A DNA stretch of 64,000 nt from Cacajao melanocephalus (lineage: Eukaryota > Chordata > Mammalia > Primates > Pitheciidae). Positions 13,634 to 31,838 of this stretch are shown piece after piece; position 1 is the first letter of the stretch, and every line of letters starts with the position of its first letter. Where the stretch lies: positions 1-64,000 of the forward strand of contig CAUYLG010044634.1 of NCBI GenBank assembly GCA_963573385.1, given 5' to 3'. The notes under the pieces were generated by a model. It ran no database searches. It was given only the letters and a program-made list of their open reading frames with translations, and was not told the DNA's origin. Position numbers and translations under genes: made by a program.

Positions 13634-13758
13634 CCTCTCTGTAGAAACAGGGTTTCCCTACATTGCCCAGACTGGTCTTGATCTCCTTGCCTCAAGTGAT
13701 CCTCCACCTTGGCCTTGCAAAGTGCTGGGACTGCAGGCATGAGCCACTGCACCCAGCC
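13374..13758 (-). mobile_element. Alu, minus, expanded by a compound microsatellite
   Basis: Reverse Alu with target-site duplication AGAA(C/T)TTAGGTGTTT at 13359-13373 and 13759-13773. Its central A-rich linker has become a GT/AT repeat of about 90 bases. Confidence 0.92.
13537..13625. repeat. Compound (AT)n(GT)n(AT)n microsatellite
   Basis: Alternating AT and GT runs: short AT, GTGTGTGT, AT, about 14 GT units, then about 12 AT units leading into poly-T. Probably length-polymorphic. Confidence 0.95.
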
Positions 13759-13773
13759 AGAATTTAGGTGTTT

Positions 13774-15780
13774 ATCTCCATTTTCTGTAGGGGAGAGAAA
13801 GAGCTCCATGAAACTGTCCTAATGGTTCCATGCTTCTCTATTCAGTTAAATCCTTGATCACAAATAAAAAACATTGCTGGGGAATAAGGGACTCAAAAAA
13901 AATTAGCTCAGTGGCCCAACAGCAATTAAAATGAAAACTCTCACAACCTTGATGTTCCATGACGCAGGCTGAGCCAGTGAGAATGTTCCCAGTTGTCCTG
14001 GGGAAGTTGGTGGTTTGACTTCTTGCACAGCTTAAAGCAACCAACAGAGGGTGGTAGTTCTGTGGTACCTGCAGAAGCTGTGAGCAGGGCAGCAGAGGAA
14101 CTGGGAGAAGGAGAGCCGTGCAGATTGTAGCTTTACTAGCAGGATTCTATTTCTGATTTTGCTGGATCGTGCCAGGCTGATTCATTCTCACAGCAGGTGG
14201 TTGTACTCTATTTTGTCCTGAAATGCATCTCTTGCTTGTACACGTACACACGGGGATGTATATTGAGGTTTTACACACTAAATTGTTTCATTTTTCTGTG
14301 GCTCTAGATTGCATTCCTTTGCACCCCCACCGTACCTCTGCAGGCTTGGATAGAAAAAGGAGAACCTGGAAACAGCACAGTGAAGATAAAAGGGCCAGGA
14401 CCCCTCCTCATAGTGTGGGTCCCAGGGCAAGAGGAGAAAAGGAGGGTCATGTGCTGATTCTCTAAACATGCAAAGGATAGATAGATCAAGCTAAAACACC
14501 ATCACACAGAATATACTCTATCCTCCTAACCTCTCAAATATATCTTCATAAAGGCCAAAAGGGCCAGGCTTAAACTTAGAATCTTCAAGATCCTTAAAAT
14601 TCTGAGCTACGCTTCAGGGATAGCTGGCCTTAGCCTTTGTGCCTGCCCCCAGCCCACGCCCCCAGCCCACACCCCCGATCCTGAATTGATCCTACAGCCT
14701 GCAGACCCAAGCTCTGTCCACTTCCTGCAAAATTCGGGCCTTGGGCCTTTTATGCACGCATTGCTGGTCTGTCCCTCAGGAGGAGAGATGCAGGTTTCTG
14801 TAGGCTCTGGAATGCTCTGGGCATTTCTCAGGGAATCCCAGGGACCCAGAGTATAGTTTAGGAATGGGTGAGTGAGGTCTGGGGAGACACAATCCGCAGA
14901 CATAGGGGGCAGGGGTGCAAGTTGTTGGAGGACCCGAGGAGGACCATAGAATCCAGAGCCCTAGGAAGAGGCCCCTTTTTCCTAGGTCTAAGGATGGGAA
15001 CTGAAAAGAGTTCTGGAAGGAGTTGGAAGCACAGGAGGTGGCTTTGACTTTCCCACGTCTTGGTTGTAATTTAGGAGCAGCCATGTGACTCCTGACCTGC
15101 ACCTTACTTCTCAAGGGTCCCCAGAGGGTCAGGTGGCAATGGATGTGAGAGCATCTACGAGCTGGGAGGGGCACGCACATAAGTATTTCGAATAATTATT
15201 ACGGTTGTTATCCCAGGCCTCAAAACCAGAGTTTCATCAGATCAGCAAACTCTTCCCCGCACCCCCATCCCCACACTGCAGGCTTGCAAGCCCACACCAC
15301 ACACCGATGTTCAAGGAGTTGTTTCCTCTTAGGCGAGACATACACAGAGTTGGCTTTTTGAATATGTACTGTTCCGACCCACGTGATGAATGCTGACAGG
15401 CTCTGTCTTCACAAGAAAGTGATAGCACAGATGTGACAGACCTTTTTAGTGTCATCCCCCACAAAACAGCCTCGTAGAAATTGGCAGCAGTGCATAGCCC
15501 ATCCTGTTCCCGAAGATTTCAAAAGGATGATGTTTACGAATACGTGATTGTTGACTGCTCATGACTGTTTTTATGCAAAAAAATGGTGTTGGTTAAGTAC
15601 GCTGCAGAAGATCTTTAATGGAAGTCAATAAAAATAATGTTCACAAAGGCCGTTGGAACATGGAAAAAGTTTTATGCTATCATGAGTGAACAAGGCTTGA
15701 TTCAAAATGCTTGGAACTATGTTTAAACACACATACCCCACACACAAGGGAAAAAAATGGAAGTTAATAGACCAAAATAT
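13774..15780. other. Intron 2 unique sequence
   Basis: No recognised gene or transposon in about 2 kb. 14640-14690 is C-rich on the plus strand. Open frames of up to 134 codons on the minus strand near 14776-15180 have no recognisable homology. Confidence 0.45.
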
Positions 15781-15788
15781 TAACAATG

Positions 15789-16115
<327 letters not shown>

Positions 16116-16279
16116 TGAGGAATTTATATTGTCTATTTTTCCAAAATTTGACAGAATATATGAGTTTTTAAGGTACACTTAAAAATAAATTTGGAGGAAG
16201 TTAAAACTGCAGTATTTAAAATTTTAGTTAGCCATGCTTAATGTGTTTAAAATATTTTGAAGTTATGAAATATTTCAGA

Positions 16280-16700
16280 TTAAAATTGAAAAAATAAAAC
16301 ATATAACCACATAAGCACTACTCAAACTTAACAGATGTTAACATTGTGCCATGTTTACCTCAGATGCTTTAAAAAAAAAAGAAATATTTTTGATATAACT
16401 AACGCCCTCCATCCTATTCCCATCCCTCTCCTCCCTGAAGATGGTATGCATTCCTCCCATCTATGTTTTTATGCTCTTACTATGTAAACACATAACATTA
16501 AAAAATTTATACAAATGATATCTATCATACTATCTGTATTCTTTTGCAACTTGCTTTCATGTATTCAATATTATCTTCAAGATTTATTTATGTATATTTA
16601 CATCATTCCTTTTAATTGATTCATTGTATAAACATGCCTCCATATATGAATGCATTTCTGAGTTCATGGTCATTTACAGCTTCACATAGTACTTGAGCAT
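16280..16700 (+). mobile_element. Old L1 3'-UTR fragment
   Basis: The succession TTAACATTGTGCCATGTTTACC, CATCCTATTCCCATCC, TTTTGCAACTTGCTTTCATG and CATTGTATAAACATGCC resembles the 3' UTR of ancient L1M elements, as remembered. Confidence 0.5.
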
Positions 16701-18360
16701 TCTTGAACACATATGAGCAGAGACCACATTCCAGGTGGACCCTGCCAGGAAGCAGAATTGCAGCTTTGTGGAACATTCTCATCTCCAACTATTCCAGACC
16801 TGATCATGGAACAGCTGATCTCACTACGGCCTCCTTGAACCTGGTGGCTGACCAAAACTGCCCATTTATCAACTCAAGTCCTTACTTTTTAAAATACAAG
16901 CATTTAAAAAATATCTGTCCAGCTAAGCATTTCCCACTGTGTATGCGGGCATTTGTTTTTATCCTGACATCTCTCACTATTAAATTAACAGAGATGTTTG
17001 AATCATTTGTTTAATCAACAGACACAGCACCATTATATATATTTGGAAGAATATGAAACATCATTTTACTATTTCAAAGGGTCACTATTATTTTGTTTTT
17101 GGCGTTTATGACATACTGCTGGGTAAAGCTGGATTTATTTGATGCTCATTTGTTCCCTAGGAAAACCCAATATATTTAATGGTAATCCATTTTATGATAC
17201 AGTTTCCAGGCATACAGTTGGCAAGGAGCAGGAACCTGTGTGAGAACTCAGCCTAAACCTTTTATAAATGCCATCTTTATACTTCAGAAGTTCATCAGAC
17301 CACCGTGGGGGCACATGGGGGTCTCCATATTGACCAGCGACCAGCTCAGAAAGTTGGAAAGACATTTCAGATACTTGTTGTGGCCCTTCAGATAGTATTT
17401 ATTTGCTGACATCACAGTGTTGGAGAGAACAATGTGTTGGTCACTTCCAGCTTTATCAGGACAAAGACCTTTGAAGAGTCACTCTCTTACCATCTTCTAC
17501 AGGACTGCCCTGCTGCTACAATATGTTTTGCTGAATTTACTGCAGCAATTGCTCCCAGCAACCCTGCCCACAAGATTTGGTTCTCTTGCTCAAGGCCAAG
17601 AACCACTTGGTCAAGGCACAAGCTTTGTGCTCTGCTATTGAGAAAGCCCTTGGGCTATAGCCAATTCATGGAGTTTTTCATTGAGGAAAGGGGAGAGACT
17701 TCCTAGAGCATATTTTCATACGAATTATGAAAAAGGGGTGTATGTTTGAGGAGGCGACTAGAATCAGAAAAGCAGGATCTGCTACTACTGAGATGTATAT
17801 AGATTAAGGCCAACTCAATCTTTACAGAGGGAACAACACTGCACTGAGAATCAAATGACAAGTGGATGTGCTCTGTAAACTGGTAAGCGCAATGCAAACG
17901 TATGCATCTCTTAATGCTGTTGGAAAAGCTATCATTTGTTCAAATGGATCTGCCTCTCTTGGAATTGCTGAACCACTTCCTTTTCTTTTCACATTAAAAT
18001 TATCTTCCATCTTTTATTCACATCCTCCCAAAGTACAAGAGAAAAAAAATAACCAGCTTGGTAGTTTTTCTATTGCTCAAGGTAACTTCCTTCACCCTCA
18101 GCGTTCTGTTGGCTACTTATTGGCCCTCTGGAAAGCTAGCTCTGAACATCACCATGGGATGTGAGCAATGCCCAAAAGAAGGGTCCAACTATTTCTTTCA
18201 TCAAGTGAGATGTATGGCACCTGGAACCATGCCTGGCACGCAGGGAACACCTTTCCCATCCTGAATCACAAGTCCACCATCCAGGGCCAGCTCCATGGGC
18301 ATGTGGCCCGTGCAGCTGCACAAGGCCCTACACTTAGATGGGCTAGAAAGGCTCTGCGCT
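16701..18360. other. Intron 2 unique sequence
   Basis: Unrecognised intronic sequence, with open frames up to about 100 codons on the plus strand and no domain or splice support. Confidence 0.4.
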
Positions 18361-19454
<1,094 letters not shown>

Positions 19455-19690
19455 ACAAGAATCAGACGTTCAGGCAGGCAGATATAGGTTTAAATCCCAG
19501 CTCCATCACTTATTAGTTGTAAGATCTTCAGCAAGTTACTTAATCTGTTTGAGCTCCATTTCTCCATTTGTAAAACAGAGATAAATACATGCCTCATGGA
19601 GTTACTATGAAAATTAAATGAAATACAGCATATAAAGCACCTAGCCCAGTACCTGCACATAGTAGGAGCCCAATAAATATTCATGAGGAA
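19455..19690 (+). repeat. MIR element, nearly complete, plus
   Basis: TTTAAATCCCAGCTCCATCACTT, CAAGTTACTTAATCTGTTTGAG and AGTACCTGCACATAGTAGG then CAATAAATATT are the successive MIR landmarks. Confidence 0.8.
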
Positions 19691-20644
19691 CAAGAAGCAT
19701 AATTTGTAGGTAGCACTAATGTGCACACTATGTGCCGTCTATTACGTGTATCAGATGCTCTAGAAGAAGAAATGTGAGCAACTTAAGGAGCTTAGAGTCC
19801 AATTGGCAAACAGAAAAGGAGAAAAGTTCAGTTTTAATAGAAATGACTTCAAAATACTGAGACTAGAAGGCAGCAAGAGATAGTGTTCCTTGATGCTAAT
19901 GGGGAGCAGCAAGTGCAAAAGCAGCCCAGTGGAAGGAAATGTCATGTTAGGATAGGAAGGCTGTGAGCAGTGGGCAGGCATGATTTGACCAGGCCAGGAT
20001 GCTCCAGGGTAGGAAACGGTATAGCAGAGTCAGGGGCACAGCTGGAAGACAGAGAACAGGCTGAGGTTTGGGCGGAGGCAGGTCTGATTAGGACCAACTA
20101 TGGGGACTTTGGTTAACCTGATTCCATCAGATCGGCAAAGTGTGTCAACTTGTGTGGGTGGAAGTGGTGGTAATGAGGGAGTTTAGGGAGTGTGGGGTTT
20201 AGGAGCACATTTACAGAGAGGACTCGGGCCACACTCCCAACCCTGGACATGCCTATGGGCCAGGATAGGGGGCTGTTGGGGAGTTGGGATGCCCCTGATC
20301 TCTGCTGTAAGCCACATGCAGCCACAGCAGGCTCTGGGGCGAGGAAGAACGTGAACATTGGACTTAGCAACGTTACTCTGGCTGTAGCGTGCAAGTTCAA
20401 GGGCAGTGTTGGGATGATGATGGACCTGATGGAGGCTGGGTTGGAAGAGACATATATGATTCATGTTTCTTGGAAGAAGCAGCAAGCTTTGATGACAGAT
20501 GAGGAGGTGAAAATAAATAACGGGGGAGGTTTCGTGCTTGGTTGGCTGAAAAAATGGCATCAGGAGAGGGAAGATCAAACTTAGGGGGAAGAGAATTTTT
20601 AGACATGTGGAAATAGAGCTGATTAAGGGACATTCAAGTATTGA

Positions 20645-20760
20645 TGAAAACTGCTAATAATTAACATCATCAAGCACTTCCTGTGCCGGTTTAATTCTCC
20701 CCCAAATAGGGGCCGTTATTATCCTCATTGTTCAGATGAGAAAACTGAGGGCTGACATTC
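20645..20760 (-). repeat. MIR fragment, minus
   Basis: ATCAAGCACTTCCTGTGCC then TTATTATCCTCATTGTTCAGATGAGAAAACTGAGG is the reverse-strand MIR signature. Confidence 0.6.
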
Positions 20761-21544
20761 TCATCTATTAGGCTGGAGGGACCTTCTTCCCATTCATTCA
20801 GGGAAGGAGTGGATAAAGATGGAGGTGATCAGAGGAGACTGGGAGGAGACCGGAGGAAGCGCAGGCCCTTTGTCCCAGACTTCTTAACAGGAACAGGAAA
20901 TAAAGCCAAAATCCCGGATGGAAGGTTTTGGGGGAAATCAGGAATGTTGGTCTGAGCCAAGATGAGGCTTAGGAAAACCATTTGGAAAATGCACCGCAGA
21001 GTCAACAAGACAGGCAGTAACAGGGTTTGGCTGAAGTTACCATGCTGTTGTAATGGGCCCACTCTGAACCAGGAGCTGGGGCAGAGAAAGCAGTCTGAAA
21101 GAGCTAAGGAGCTGGGAGCCCAGGGGTCAGGGATGGCTGACAAAGGAGTCCAGGCAGAAGTCCAGCACAGCTGCAAAATGGGAAGGGGTCCCAGGGCATG
21201 CTGAGTTTGGTTTGGGGCTCAGAGTGACATTTGCATTATTCAGTTTGTTAGAAACGCAGTTCACTTCTCCGATGGCGCATGGAGGCAGGGGCAATGGTGG
21301 GAGAAGCCTGAGCTCTGGAGCCTGACCTGGATTTGGGTTTTGGCTATATCCCTTAGCAGGCCCCTGGTCTTTAGCATGTAGGCCTAGCTTGGGTGGATGG
21401 GGTACCATTCCCTGCAGGAGGTATCCCTGGAAGAGGAGTGGGGTTGTGTGGAAGATAAGGAGCGTGTTAGGTTGGGCTTTGGGGGCATCCATGGCACAGT
21501 GCCCCGTAGGGAGCTACACAGAGGTGGCTGGGCTGCAGCTCTAA

Positions 21545-21740
21545 AGTGGGAGTCATCAGTAATAGATTACTTAGCAGGAGAGGATGGGTAAGATGAAGAG
21601 ACACTCTGGAACAGGACCCTGAGAGGCCATAGCATAGGAGAGCATCAAGATAAAGACAAGACCAGGAAGGAGACTGGAAAAGAATTGCAAAGAAGTAGGA
21701 GGAAGCCCAGGGGGTATAGGGTTATGGAAGCCAAGCCAAA
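21545..21740 (-). repeat. Probable L2 fragment, minus
   Basis: GTGGGAGTCATCAGTAATAGA, AACAGGACCCTGAGAGGCC and AAGTAGGAGGAAGCCCAGG followed by GGAAGCCAAG match the order of an L2 internal segment read in reverse. Assigned from memory, so tentative. Confidence 0.45.
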
Positions 21741-23093
21741 CCTCTTACCAAGGCACAGAAACTTCCTGGGCTCACTGGCTTCAAGAAGAGTTGAGCTTCC
21801 CTTAGAGGTTAAGATGCAGGCCCTCCCTGGGAGTCCTGAGTTCCTGCTCACCACAGGTGAGTAGCCCAGGGACCTTTCTTGTCTCAGGGGCAATGAACAC
21901 ATCTGTTCAGGAAGCCTTGATTTCAGTCTGCCCTGGCTCCTGCTCAACAGGTGGACAGATGCCAGGTGCACTCCACACTGCCAGCAGCCACTGCTGAGAA
22001 GTGAGAGAAAGGTCTGTGATTTGGTGTGAAACTCCCGCTTCCCCTCCTCCCTTCGGCCTCATCAATAAAGAACAGGCCTCATCAATAAAGAGCATCGCTA
22101 AGCTGTAGGGAGCAGCTGGGTCATGCATGGGTCAGGAGGCTGTGCAAGAGCCCCTGCCCCTCCCTCCCTTCTGTCACAAATTCCTAAGTACAAAGGGGAG
22201 CTGGCTCTAGGGCTGCTCTGACAGCGACTGGAAAGACTAGAGGACTCCCCAGGGAAAGATGGTTCCGAGGTCTGCGATTCTCACCACTGGAGGGGTTCAA
22301 AGCAGCAAGGGGGTGCTCCCTTTCAGAAGGCTTTTAGATGAAGCTCGAGCCAGAGAGAATCTACTGGAAGGCTGCAGACCAGCCCAAAGACCTGGTCCCT
22401 TTCTGCCTCCTGCATCAGCGCAGCGAGGTACTCTCCCAGCTAATCTTCACAGCCACTATGTGCAGCAGACATGGTCATCTTCTCAGTTTTTGAGAGACCA
22501 GCCAAGGCTGTGATCCAGGTATTTTTACTCTAAATCCCACACTCTTCTGTAATACTGAAAACTGGCCTGAGGCTGCTGCCGCCGCCAAAATAGTAACTCA
22601 GCACAGAACCTCCCAGCCTGGGGCAATCCCACCCCAGCTTCAGGGTCTCCCAGCGGAGGTACTTAAAATAGAACACTGATAAGTTGGTATATATATCAGC
22701 TCTAACACTTTTTTTTTTTCATTTTAGAACTAGAAATACATGAACACCCACTGGTGGGAGAAATGTAAAAGCATGCATGGTTTTTATGGTGAGACATGAG
22801 GCACATTTCCATGCTTAAGACATTTCCTTTAAGCCTTGGAATGAATTGGGTGAATTCCCAGACACAGAGACTGGCATGTCCCAGGGATATAGAAGCAGCC
22901 TGCTAGCAAAAGTGACATCACTCTCACTGAAGTCATCAGGACACTGTGACATTAGCTCCTGGGTTTAACACACTTTCAGGAAAGAAATGAACATTTACTG
23001 ACAGCCTACTATGTGCCATGTTCTTCTTATTTATTACCGTATTTGATTTTCAAAAATGACTCTGCAATGGAAAGCAGAAACTCAAACAGGTAT
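21741..23093. other. Intron 2 unique sequence
   Basis: Contains a 20-bp tandem duplication at 22055-22094. Nothing else recognised. Confidence 0.45.
22055..22094. repeat. 20-bp tandem duplication
   Basis: GGCCTCATCAATAAAGAACA at 22055-22074 is followed by the same 20 bases with one change (AGCA) at 22075-22094. Confidence 0.9.
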
Positions 23094-23612
23094 TTGTACG
23101 AGCATGTTCAGAGCATTCACAGCAGCCAAAAGGTGGACACCACCCAAGTATCCATAGACAGATGAATGGAGAAGCAAAATGTGGTATCTACGTACAATTG
23201 AGTATTATTCAGCCTTGAAAAGGAAGGACATTCTGACATGGCTGCAACATGAATAAGCTTTGAGGACCTTATGCTAAGTGAAATAAGCCAGTCACAAGAC
23301 AACAAATACAGTATGGTTCCACTTATATGAGGGACCTGGAGTAGTCAAATTCAGAGACAGAAAATAAGATGGCAATTGCCAGGGACTAGGGGAGGGAGGA
23401 ATGGGGAATCAGTGTTTAATGGGAACTTCTCATTCATTCAGCCTCATCAATAGAGAGCCAGTTGGGGAAGAAAACTGTCCATGTGTTGGAGGCAGACAGT
23501 GGCGATGATCGCATAACAATGCGAATGTACTTCATGCCACAGAACTGTACACTTAAAAACAGTTGAAATGGTAAATTTTATGTATATGTAGTTTACCACA
23601 ATAAATAATTTT
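23094..23612 (+). mobile_element. Old L1 3' end (ORF2 tail and 3' UTR)
   Basis: AGCCAAAAGGTGGACACC, TATTATTCAGCCTTGAAAAGG, AAGTGAAATAAGCCAGTCAC, GAACTGTACACTTAAAAAC and the terminal AATAAATAATTTTTTAAAA are L1 3'-end landmarks in order. Confidence 0.85.
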
Positions 23613-25339
23613 TTAAAATGCCTCTGTAGGGTAGGGGTTACTCTTCCCATTTTATAGGTAAGAAAACTGGGCCCTGAGAAAATCACATAGCCAGACTCTA
23701 GAGCCCCCTGGCCTGATGGAGGGGCTCCCCAGCTCCAAGCTTCCTCAAAGAATGGAGAAAAACCCAAGTGAAACTGGACCTAACTGCAGCTTAGAAACAG
23801 AGGGGTAGGTGTGGCTTGGGCTTGAATTACAGGGCGAAAACTGAGAATTGTGCCAACATTTAAAATGATGAAATGAGGAGCTCCAGGCTTCTCTCTAATT
23901 CAGAATGATTATCTTCACTGCCAAGCATCCAATTTAAATTCATTGTGTTTAATACAAAGCCACAGTACGGAGCAGGCTGGCTCCCGACATGCAGTTTCCA
24001 TGGAGACTGGAGAGGCTCCTCAGAGGAGCTGTGTGGCATAGGGAATGTGGCTGCCAGCTTCCGGAGAGTCGCTCTGAAACAGAGCCACACTGAGAGGCCC
24101 TTTGTCACCCATGTCCTTAGCAAAGCCCCTTCTAACCCCAAAAAGGGACGTTTATAGGCCACCAGGCCATGATGAGGTTTATTAAACATCCAGCCTACCC
24201 ACAGATGCCAGAGAGCAATAAGACACACGTAACTCCACTTTCTCCATCCCTCAGCTGCCTCAACATGGAAAGACCTTCATTTTAGTCCCAAAGCCTAAGG
24301 GGTGACAGGGTGACAGTGCCATAAAGCTGCCGAGAGGCCCCCCTGGAAACATGGTTTCCAGGAATGGGGGCTGTAAGTCAGTGGGCGGCAGACAGGCCTT
24401 TCCTGCCCTGATTAGCTTAGCAAGTTATTTCACCTCTCTGGGATCCTGCTTTCCTCCTGCAAAGGAAGGATGATAAGATCTGCCTGAGGGGGCTTCAAAG
24501 ATCAAAATAAGTGATGAATGGGTGTGGAAGTGCTCTGATGGGTGGGCCTGAGGTCTGGGCCTGATGGCTCAGGTGCATCCCGATTGGAGAGAAGTTGGGG
24601 GATGGATGCCTAACCTCAGATCTTGTGAGAGCCATGTGCTGCCATGCACCAGCTCGGGGTCTGGGGTCCCAGATCCCCTCAGGGGCTGAACACACCTCAT
24701 TTTGAGCACTGTATTTTCCACCTGGTGAGAAAAATATACTCTTTGATGGCCACTAAGTCTAGGGATTAGAGAGTGGGAGCCAAAGTGGTCTCCCAAACTT
24801 AAGTACTGGGGTGTGTTTTGCCTGACAGTGTGAGAATTAAGGCCCCAAACCAGAAAAGAGAAGCTGGAGCCCAGGCCTGAAGGTAACAAAGGATATTATA
24901 AAGAATGGAAACCTGACCGAAGGAAAGGGACGGGGGTGATGGCTCAGTGGCTAGATTCATTCCAGGAAAAGTTTAATCCCAATTTAGTCCTCTCAGGAGC
25001 GCCCAGCCTACCCCTCTTCTCCACCAACTCTAAATCTAAGGCAGAGCTGAAGCATGAGCTCTTCCTCCGATGTTGTCGTAACTTACTTTTAATTACACAT
25101 GGATTATATGAAGACAATATATTTACATCAATATTTATAATCATGTCATAGATTTTTCCCTCCAAATAACTTGAGACAATTTTAAAGAAAATTCCTAACT
25201 TTTAGCCAACAGAAAGGGACCATGCTAAGGACTGAGAATGTTTATCAAGTGCTTGGTTAACGCATTCATATCTCTATGTTTCTACTTTGCAGCCTGCACT
25301 AAACTATTTGCTTCCAAGGATGTAAAATAGCCATACAAC
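23613..25339. other. Intron 2 sequence with a MIR fragment
   Basis: A reverse MIR scrap at 23640-23700 (CCCATTTTATAGGTAAGAAAACTG) and a forward MIR-like piece near 24415-24545. The rest is unrecognised. Confidence 0.45.
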
Positions 25340-26885
<1,546 letters not shown>

Positions 26886-27000
26886 CGATTAAGTTGCTTT
26901 TTTAAAAAAGGTGGCTTCCCAGGTTACCTAATCATGATCTCCTTCTTTCTATACATACTCTTCCCAAGAGTAGAGTTCACTAACATTTACCAATTTATTT

Positions 27001-28629
<1,629 letters not shown>

Positions 28630-28850
28630 AAACACTCACATAATGCTTAATAAGCACCAAGTCCTTTATAAATAACAACTCAATTAGGACTTATAAAGAA
28701 CCATTATAATCTCCATTTTCCAGATAAGAAAATGGAGGGACAGAGAGATTAACTTGCCCACATTACACAGCAAGTGAATGTGGAGCTGAAATTCAAACTC
28801 CAGCATTCACAGCCCCAGTCTGTGCTGATTAACTCCCACTCTATGCTGAC
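28630..28850 (-). repeat. MIR element, minus
   Basis: CTCCATTTTCCAGATAAGAAAATGG, AACTTGCCCACATTACACAGC and AATTCAAACTCCAGCATTC are reverse MIR landmarks. Confidence 0.7.
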
Positions 28851-29367
28851 ATCCATTTCTTGGATGTTGATGACACTGTTAGGGCTATGTGAGTCCTACG
28901 GCAACAATTTAAATCATTGTCTCTGCTCTTCAAAGGGTCTTCAATCTTGCTGAGAAACAAATTTAACACAGGAAACAATTTGAAAGCCGCAGGATGACAA
29001 GTTATTTCCGCTGGCCAGAAGAAAGTGACGTCCTGGAGCTAGGTTAGCTGGAGGAGATGTATAAGGAGAGGGTGTTCGCCTTGACGGAGGGGCTCTGTGC
29101 AGGGGTGGAGAGGGACGGCAACAGGCAGCATGGGCTGTCCATGGGGGCATCTTCCTGATGGATGGGTGCATGTGAGGAGCAGCTGGCCATGAGGGGTGGA
29201 AGGGAGGCCAAGGTCAGATCAGGGGTTGCCCAGGGGAAGATCCACACATCCAAACTTGACGTCTTAGACAACAGGGAGCCATTGCAGGGACAGGGCATGA
29301 GGCATAGAAAGAGCTGTGAGGTGAAGGGGGGCCAAGGTGATTTTTGATTTTAAAAATGTAAATGTGG

Positions 29368-30006
<639 letters not shown>

Positions 30007-30094
30007 TTTAAGTAGTTTAAGCAAAATTGGTGGCGTGGAGATGTACTAGGGCAAAACATCTATAGGATAGCCATGTTTCTTGCACGTGACTCCC

Positions 30095-30715
30095 TGGGGT
30101 AGGCAGAATTCTAGGATGACTCCCAGTGATCCACACCCCTGTATAACTGCCTCTCACTGAGTGTGGGAGAGATCTTGTGAATAAAATGGGAAAAAGTACC
30201 CATGACTAAGTTATATTCTATGGCACAGCTGACTTTGAAAAAAAAGGAGATTATCCTCAGTGGTTCTGGGCTAATCAAGTGAGCTCGTAAAAGGTATGGG
30301 TTTCTTTCTGGTGAAAGAGATTCTGGTCTGAGATTTTAAACAGGAAAGAGACTTGAGGTGAGTCTGTTGCTGGCTTTGAAGATGGAAGGGGCAAGTGGCA
30401 AGGTGTGCTGGCAGCCTCCAGGCGCTGAGATGTGCCCCAGGCTGAGAGCCAGCAAGGAAGCAGAGTCCTCAGTCCTTGAGCTCCAAGAAATGGAATTCTG
30501 CCATAACTACATGAACTTGGCAGAGAACCCTGGACTCAAGATGAGAATGCAGACCAACTGACACCTAGATGGCAGCTTGCAAGGCTGTTAGCTGAGGACC
30601 TAGTTGTGCTGTGCCCAGACTTCTACCTGCAGAACTGGGAGTTAATAAATGGGTGTTTTAAGTTGCTGAGTTTGAGGCAATTAGTTACACAGCAGAAAAA
30701 TAATATATCTCCTGC
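30095..30715 (+). mobile_element. Old LTR-like sequence, class uncertain
   Basis: GGCTTTGAAGATGGAAGGGG, a CAGACTTCTACCTGCAGAACTG stretch and an AATAAATGGGTGTTTTAAGTTGCTGAG end resemble an ancient mammalian LTR. The family name is not certain from memory. Confidence 0.45.
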
Positions 30716-31104
30716 AAGCAGACTAGATATTGATGGAGGGGGCAGAAGGGATGTCCTCCAGATGGCAGGAGAGGGGAAGTCACTTCATGAAGACTTCACA
30801 GGGCTTTTTACAGCCTGTAGGTGAGTCACAGAAGAAAGCGGAGAGGAGCCCAGCTATGCTAATCCCAAACCCCACAGCTAGGTGAGGTGGTGGTGGTGGG
30901 GCAGCAAGAAGAACAGCCATGGAAAACGAGCTGGGAGGTGAGGGCTGATTCCCAGAGAAGGCTTGCCAGGGTGCCTGCTGGCCAAGCCCAGGGAAACAGG
31001 TAGCACGGGCACTCGGTGCACAGTAGAACAATTTCATCGTGAAGCCAAAGCCAGTTCTCAAGGAACTGGAAGAAAAGAGCCTGGGGTGGAAGCAAGTAGT
31101 CCCA

Positions 31105-31215
31105 GCATGGGGGCTAACATTTATTTTATGTGTATTCTGTGTCAGGCACTGTGAAGCATTTGTTATGCATCATCTCATCTAATCCTTACAACCACCATTT
31201 ATACATAGTAAAAAC
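31105..31215 (-). repeat. MIR fragment, minus
   Basis: CTAACATTTATTTTATGTG, TGTGTCAGGCACTGTG and CATCTCATCTAATCCTTACAAC. Confidence 0.6.
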
Positions 31216-31547
31216 TGTTTAGCTCTAAGGCACTGACATCAGTTATTCCTGCAGGGAGGAGTGGCATTTCATAAAGCTACTGTCTTGGGCAGGCAGAGCT
31301 CACTCAGCTGCCTGCCTGATGTGTGTCTATTCTGAGACACTCTCATCTGGTTCAAGGAAATTTGGGGCCATAGAGTAGCAAGAGAAATATCTGCATGCAG
31401 CCAACCAAGAGGTCACAGGCTGAAAGCAGTGAGTGTTCAGTCGTGAGGTCTCAGGAGGCCCCGAATGGGGTGGTGAAAGGCTGAGAAACCTGCCTTCTGG
31501 TCCAACTGGCCCTGGGACTTGGGCTACTCATGCATCCTCAAACTCCT

Positions 31548-31838
31548 GTTCTTGTTTTTGTTTTTGAGACACGGTCACCCTCTGTCACCAGGCTGGAGTG
31601 CAGTGGAGCAATCACAGCTCACTGCAGCCTCGATTTTCCTGGGCTCAGGTGATCCTCCCCACTCAGCCTCCGGAGTAGCTGGGACTACAAGTCTACACCT
31701 TCATGCCTGGCTAATTTTTGCAGAGATGGGGTTTTGCCATGTTTCCCAGGCTTTTCTCAAACTCCGGGGCTCAAGTGATCCTCTCTGCTTGGCCTCCCAA
31801 AGTGCTGGGATTATAGGCATAAGTCACAGCACCTGGCA
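31548..31838 (-). mobile_element. Alu (old type), minus
   Basis: Reverse Alu from TTTTTGAGACACGGTCACCC to TAAGTCACAGCACCTGGC, with J-like GATTTTCCTGGGCTCAGGTG. Confidence 0.92.

Noticed and set aside
19455..19690. tRNA-like gene
   Set aside because: MIR elements derive from a tRNA-headed SINE. The stretch is the MIR core and 3' side and no intact cloverleaf was seen.
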